Below are positions 62,382 to 64,000 of a stretch of 64,000 bases of DNA, piece by piece. Position 1 is the stretch's first letter, and each line of letters opens with the position of its first letter. The position numbers and the translations under genes are program-made. The stretch comes from Streptomyces chryseus. Lineage in GTDB: Bacteria; Actinomycetota; Actinomycetes; Streptomycetales; Streptomycetaceae. Below the pieces are notes generated by a model. It had not been told where the DNA came from. It made no database searches and saw only the letters and a list, made by a program, of their open reading frames with translations. The stretch spans positions 1 through 64,000 of the forward strand of contig NZ_BMVO01000019.1 of NCBI RefSeq assembly GCF_014650755.1. The letters are read 5' to 3'.

Positions 62382-62436
62382 CCAGGCTAACAAACCACCC
62401 CGGGAAGTGATTCCCCGACGACGGGTTGCCCCGGTT

Positions 62437-64000
62437 TCAGTCCTGCAGCAGGGCCGGCACTCCCTCCGCGTCGGGCCGGTCGCGCTCCGCCGAGACGACC
62501 GTGAGCTGCTGCGTCGCGCGCGTCAGCGCCACGTACAGCACCCGCAGGCCGGCCGGTGACTCGTCCGCGATCTCGGCCGGCGACACGACGACGGTCGCGT
62601 CGTACTCCAGCCCCTTCGCCTCCAGGCTGCCGAGCGCCACCACCCGGTCGCCGAGCGGCGCGAGCCACTTGCGGGCCTGCGCGCGCCGGTTCATCGCGAC
62701 GACCACGCCGACCGTGCCGTCCACCCGGTCCAGGAGGCGCTGCGCCTCCTCACGGGTGGTCCGGGCCAGGCCCTCGGTGCCCCCGGCGCCCGGTACGGAC
62801 GTGAAGCGCGGCTCCACGCCCGTGGAGCGGACCGCGGCGGGCGACTCCATGCCGGGCATGGCGCGCTCCAGGACCTTGGCCGCCAGGGCGGCGATCTCCG
62901 CCGGGTTGCGGTAGTTCACGGTGAGGGTGAAGCGGCGGCGCGGACGGGCCCCCAGGGCCTCGTCACGGGCTGCGGCCGCCTCGTCCGGGTCCGTCCACGA
63001 GGACTGCGCCGCGTCGCCGACGATCGTCCACGTGGCGTGCCGGCCGCGGCGGCCGACCATCCGCCACTGCATGGGCGTGAGGTCCTGCGCCTCGTCGACG
63101 ATCACGTGCGCGTACTCGGTGCGCTCCTGCGCGAGCCGCTCGGCCCGCTCCCACTGCGTCTCCTCGCGCTGCGGCATCAGCTCTTCGAGGCCGCTGAGCT
63201 GGTCGAGCGGGTCGTACTCGCGCTTGCGCCTGGGGCGGGCGGGGGTGCCGAGCAGGGTGTTGAGCTCGTCGAGGAGCGCCACGTCGTGCACGGACAGCGG
63301 GCCGTTGCCCTCCGCGTCCAGGCGGTGCCAGGAGCGGGCCAGCCGACGGGTCTCGCGCGGGTTCAGGACGCGGCGGGCCCAGCGGCCGAGGCGCTTCTCG
63401 TCGGCCATGGCGGCGAGCACGCGGCGCGGGGTCAGCTCGGGCCACCAGGCGTCGAGGAAGTCGACGAAGTGCTGCTCGGTGGAGATGTCCTCGTCGAAGC
63501 CGGAGCGCAGTTCGGCGAGCAGCTCCTGGTCCGTGTACCGGCCGCGACCGCTGGACTTCGACCACAGCGCGTCCAGGAGCAGCTTGCGGGCCCGCGGACG
63601 CAGCAGGTTGACGGGGGCGGTGCCGCTGAGGACGTTGTGGCGGATGCGGTCCAGGTCGTCGGCGTTCAGCTCCACCCGCTGGCCGAAGGCGACCACCCGC
63701 AGGCGGGTGGGGGTCTCGGCCACCGGTGCTTCCTGCTGCTCCTCCTCGTCGCCGAAGGTCAGCTGGCCGTCCTGTGCGCGGGCCGGGGCGGGCGGCGCGT
63801 CCAGGGCGCCGCGCGCCGCGTTGCGCAGCACCTTGAGCATGCGCGAGGAGCCCTTGAGGCGGGAGACGGCCGGTTCGTCGTACGTCGACGCCTCCGCGCC
63901 GTCGACGAGCGAGCCGACCGCGCGGATCGCGACCTGGCCCTCCTCGCCGAGGGAGGGCAGCACGCCCTCGGTGTACGCGACGAGCAGCGGGGTCGGGGAC
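62437..64000 (-). CDS. helD: HelD/UvrD-like ATPase, 3' part only
   Basis: The C-terminal ~521 codons of a gene whose 5' end lies beyond the window. The frame is open to 64000 (upstream codons read TPLLVAYTEG). It has VIVDEAQDLTPMQW (motif II), TIVGDAAQSSW (III), LTVNYRNPAEIAALAA (IV), GSLEAKGLEYDATVVV (V) and RVLYVALTRATQQLTVV (VI), typical of superfamily I helicases. The long segment between 90 and 270, with no Walker A, fits HelD, which removes stalled or drug-bound RNA polymerase and can confer rifamycin tolerance. The Walker A part is not in view. Confidence 0.82.
   Translation of the reverse strand, partial: SPTPLLVAYTEGVLPSLGEEGQVAIRAVGSLVDGAEASTYDEPAVSRLKGSSRMLKVLRNAARGALDAPPAPARAQDGQLTFGDEEEQQEAPVAETPTRLRVVAFGQRVELNADDLDRIRHNVLSGTAPVNLLRPRARKLLLDALWSKSSGRGRYTDQELLAELRSGFDEDISTEQHFVDFLDAWWPELTPRRVLAAMADEKRLGRWARRVLNPRETRRLARSWHRLDAEGNGPLSVHDVALLDELNTLLGTPARPRRKREYDPLDQLSGLEELMPQREETQWERAERLAQERTEYAHVIVDEAQDLTPMQWRMVGRRGRHATWTIVGDAAQSSWTDPDEAAAARDEALGARPRRRFTLTVNYRNPAEIAALAAKVLERAMPGMESPAAVRSTGVEPRFTSVPGAGGTEGLARTTREEAQRLLDRVDGTVGVVVAMNRRAQARKWLAPLGDRVVALGSLEAKGLEYDATVVVSPAEIADESPAGLRVLYVALTRATQQLTVVSAERDRPDAEGVPALLQD

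Overview
The window is very GC-rich (about 70-73% outside a few islands) and has actinobacterial codon use, many GTG/TTG starts, leaderless-type promoters, an SsgA-like sporulation protein, DasR-type operators and a HupA-type HU protein. All of this points to a Streptomyces chromosome core. From memory, and not checked here, the order rdgB - lipoprotein - rph - nagF - nagE1 - nagE2 ... clpS ... ssgG ... hppD ... murA - hup - malic enzyme - helD matches the S. coelicolor SCO2902-SCO2952 neighbourhood.

Layout. (1) 1-2.9 kb: an accessory-looking end. It has no convincing gene for 1.7 kb, but holds two diverged copies of a repeat in inverted orientation, a perfect 16-bp hairpin and a palindromic element. 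These are followed by an HNH nuclease gene with four tandem 'GxDTSHF' modules and tRNA-Leu(TAG). (2) 2.9-8.2 kb: rdgB, a lipoprotein, rph, and the GlcNAc phosphotransferase genes nagF, nagE1 and nagE2 with three DasR-like sites. (3) 8.2-16.4 kb: an MBL hydrolase, a membrane-anchored MazF-like protein, cysM-cysO with a short Cys/Arg-rich leader peptide, a cobalamin-riboswitch-controlled ABC importer, a JAMM peptidase (Mec type) and an amino-acid permease. The sulfur-carrier genes cysM-cysO and mec are separated by the B12-controlled importer. (4) 16.7-20.2 kb: clpS-DUF2017, and the NAD salvage genes pncB and pncA. (5) 20-30.8 kb: a secreted M6 protease, RDD membrane proteins, ssgG, an FAD-linked oxidase, a TPR protein and a TagC-like beta-propeller protein. 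(6) 30.8-40.3 kb: hppD with a divergent Lrp regulator, an ArsR-small ORF-MFS operon, a secreted Lon-like peptidase, an IclR regulator, a DEAD/DEAH helicase, an MFS exporter and tRNA-Cys. (7) 40.3-47.1 kb: a Tat lactonase, then a run of three kinase-fold genes: one pseudokinase and two transmembrane Ser/Thr kinases with PQQ-type propellers. (8) 47.1-51.8 kb: a three-subunit molybdenum hydroxylase whose Fe-S subunit carries a roughly 290-residue disordered N-terminal extension and a His-rich tail. (9) 52-56.8 kb: an amino-sugar ABC importer operon ending in an intracellular GH20 hexosaminidase. (10) 57-64 kb: DUF3039, YqgE/AlgH, murA, a tiny secreted protein, hupA, malic enzyme, a candidate structured small RNA and the 3' part of a HelD/UvrD-like ATPase that runs off the window.

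How the parts connect. The GlcNAc PTS (nagF/E1/E2), the GH20-ABC operon and murA all handle GlcNAc or its UDP form. DasR-like sites precede both nag units, and a weaker one lies in front of the GH20-ABC operon. CysO, CysM and the JAMM peptidase form a mycobacterial-type thiocarboxylate cysteine pathway. The most interesting unexplained items are the short leader peptide before cysO-cysM, the split of that pathway by the B12 cassette, the extended Fe-S subunit, the pseudokinase cluster, the membrane-tethered MazF-like protein and the small-RNA candidate before the malic enzyme gene.
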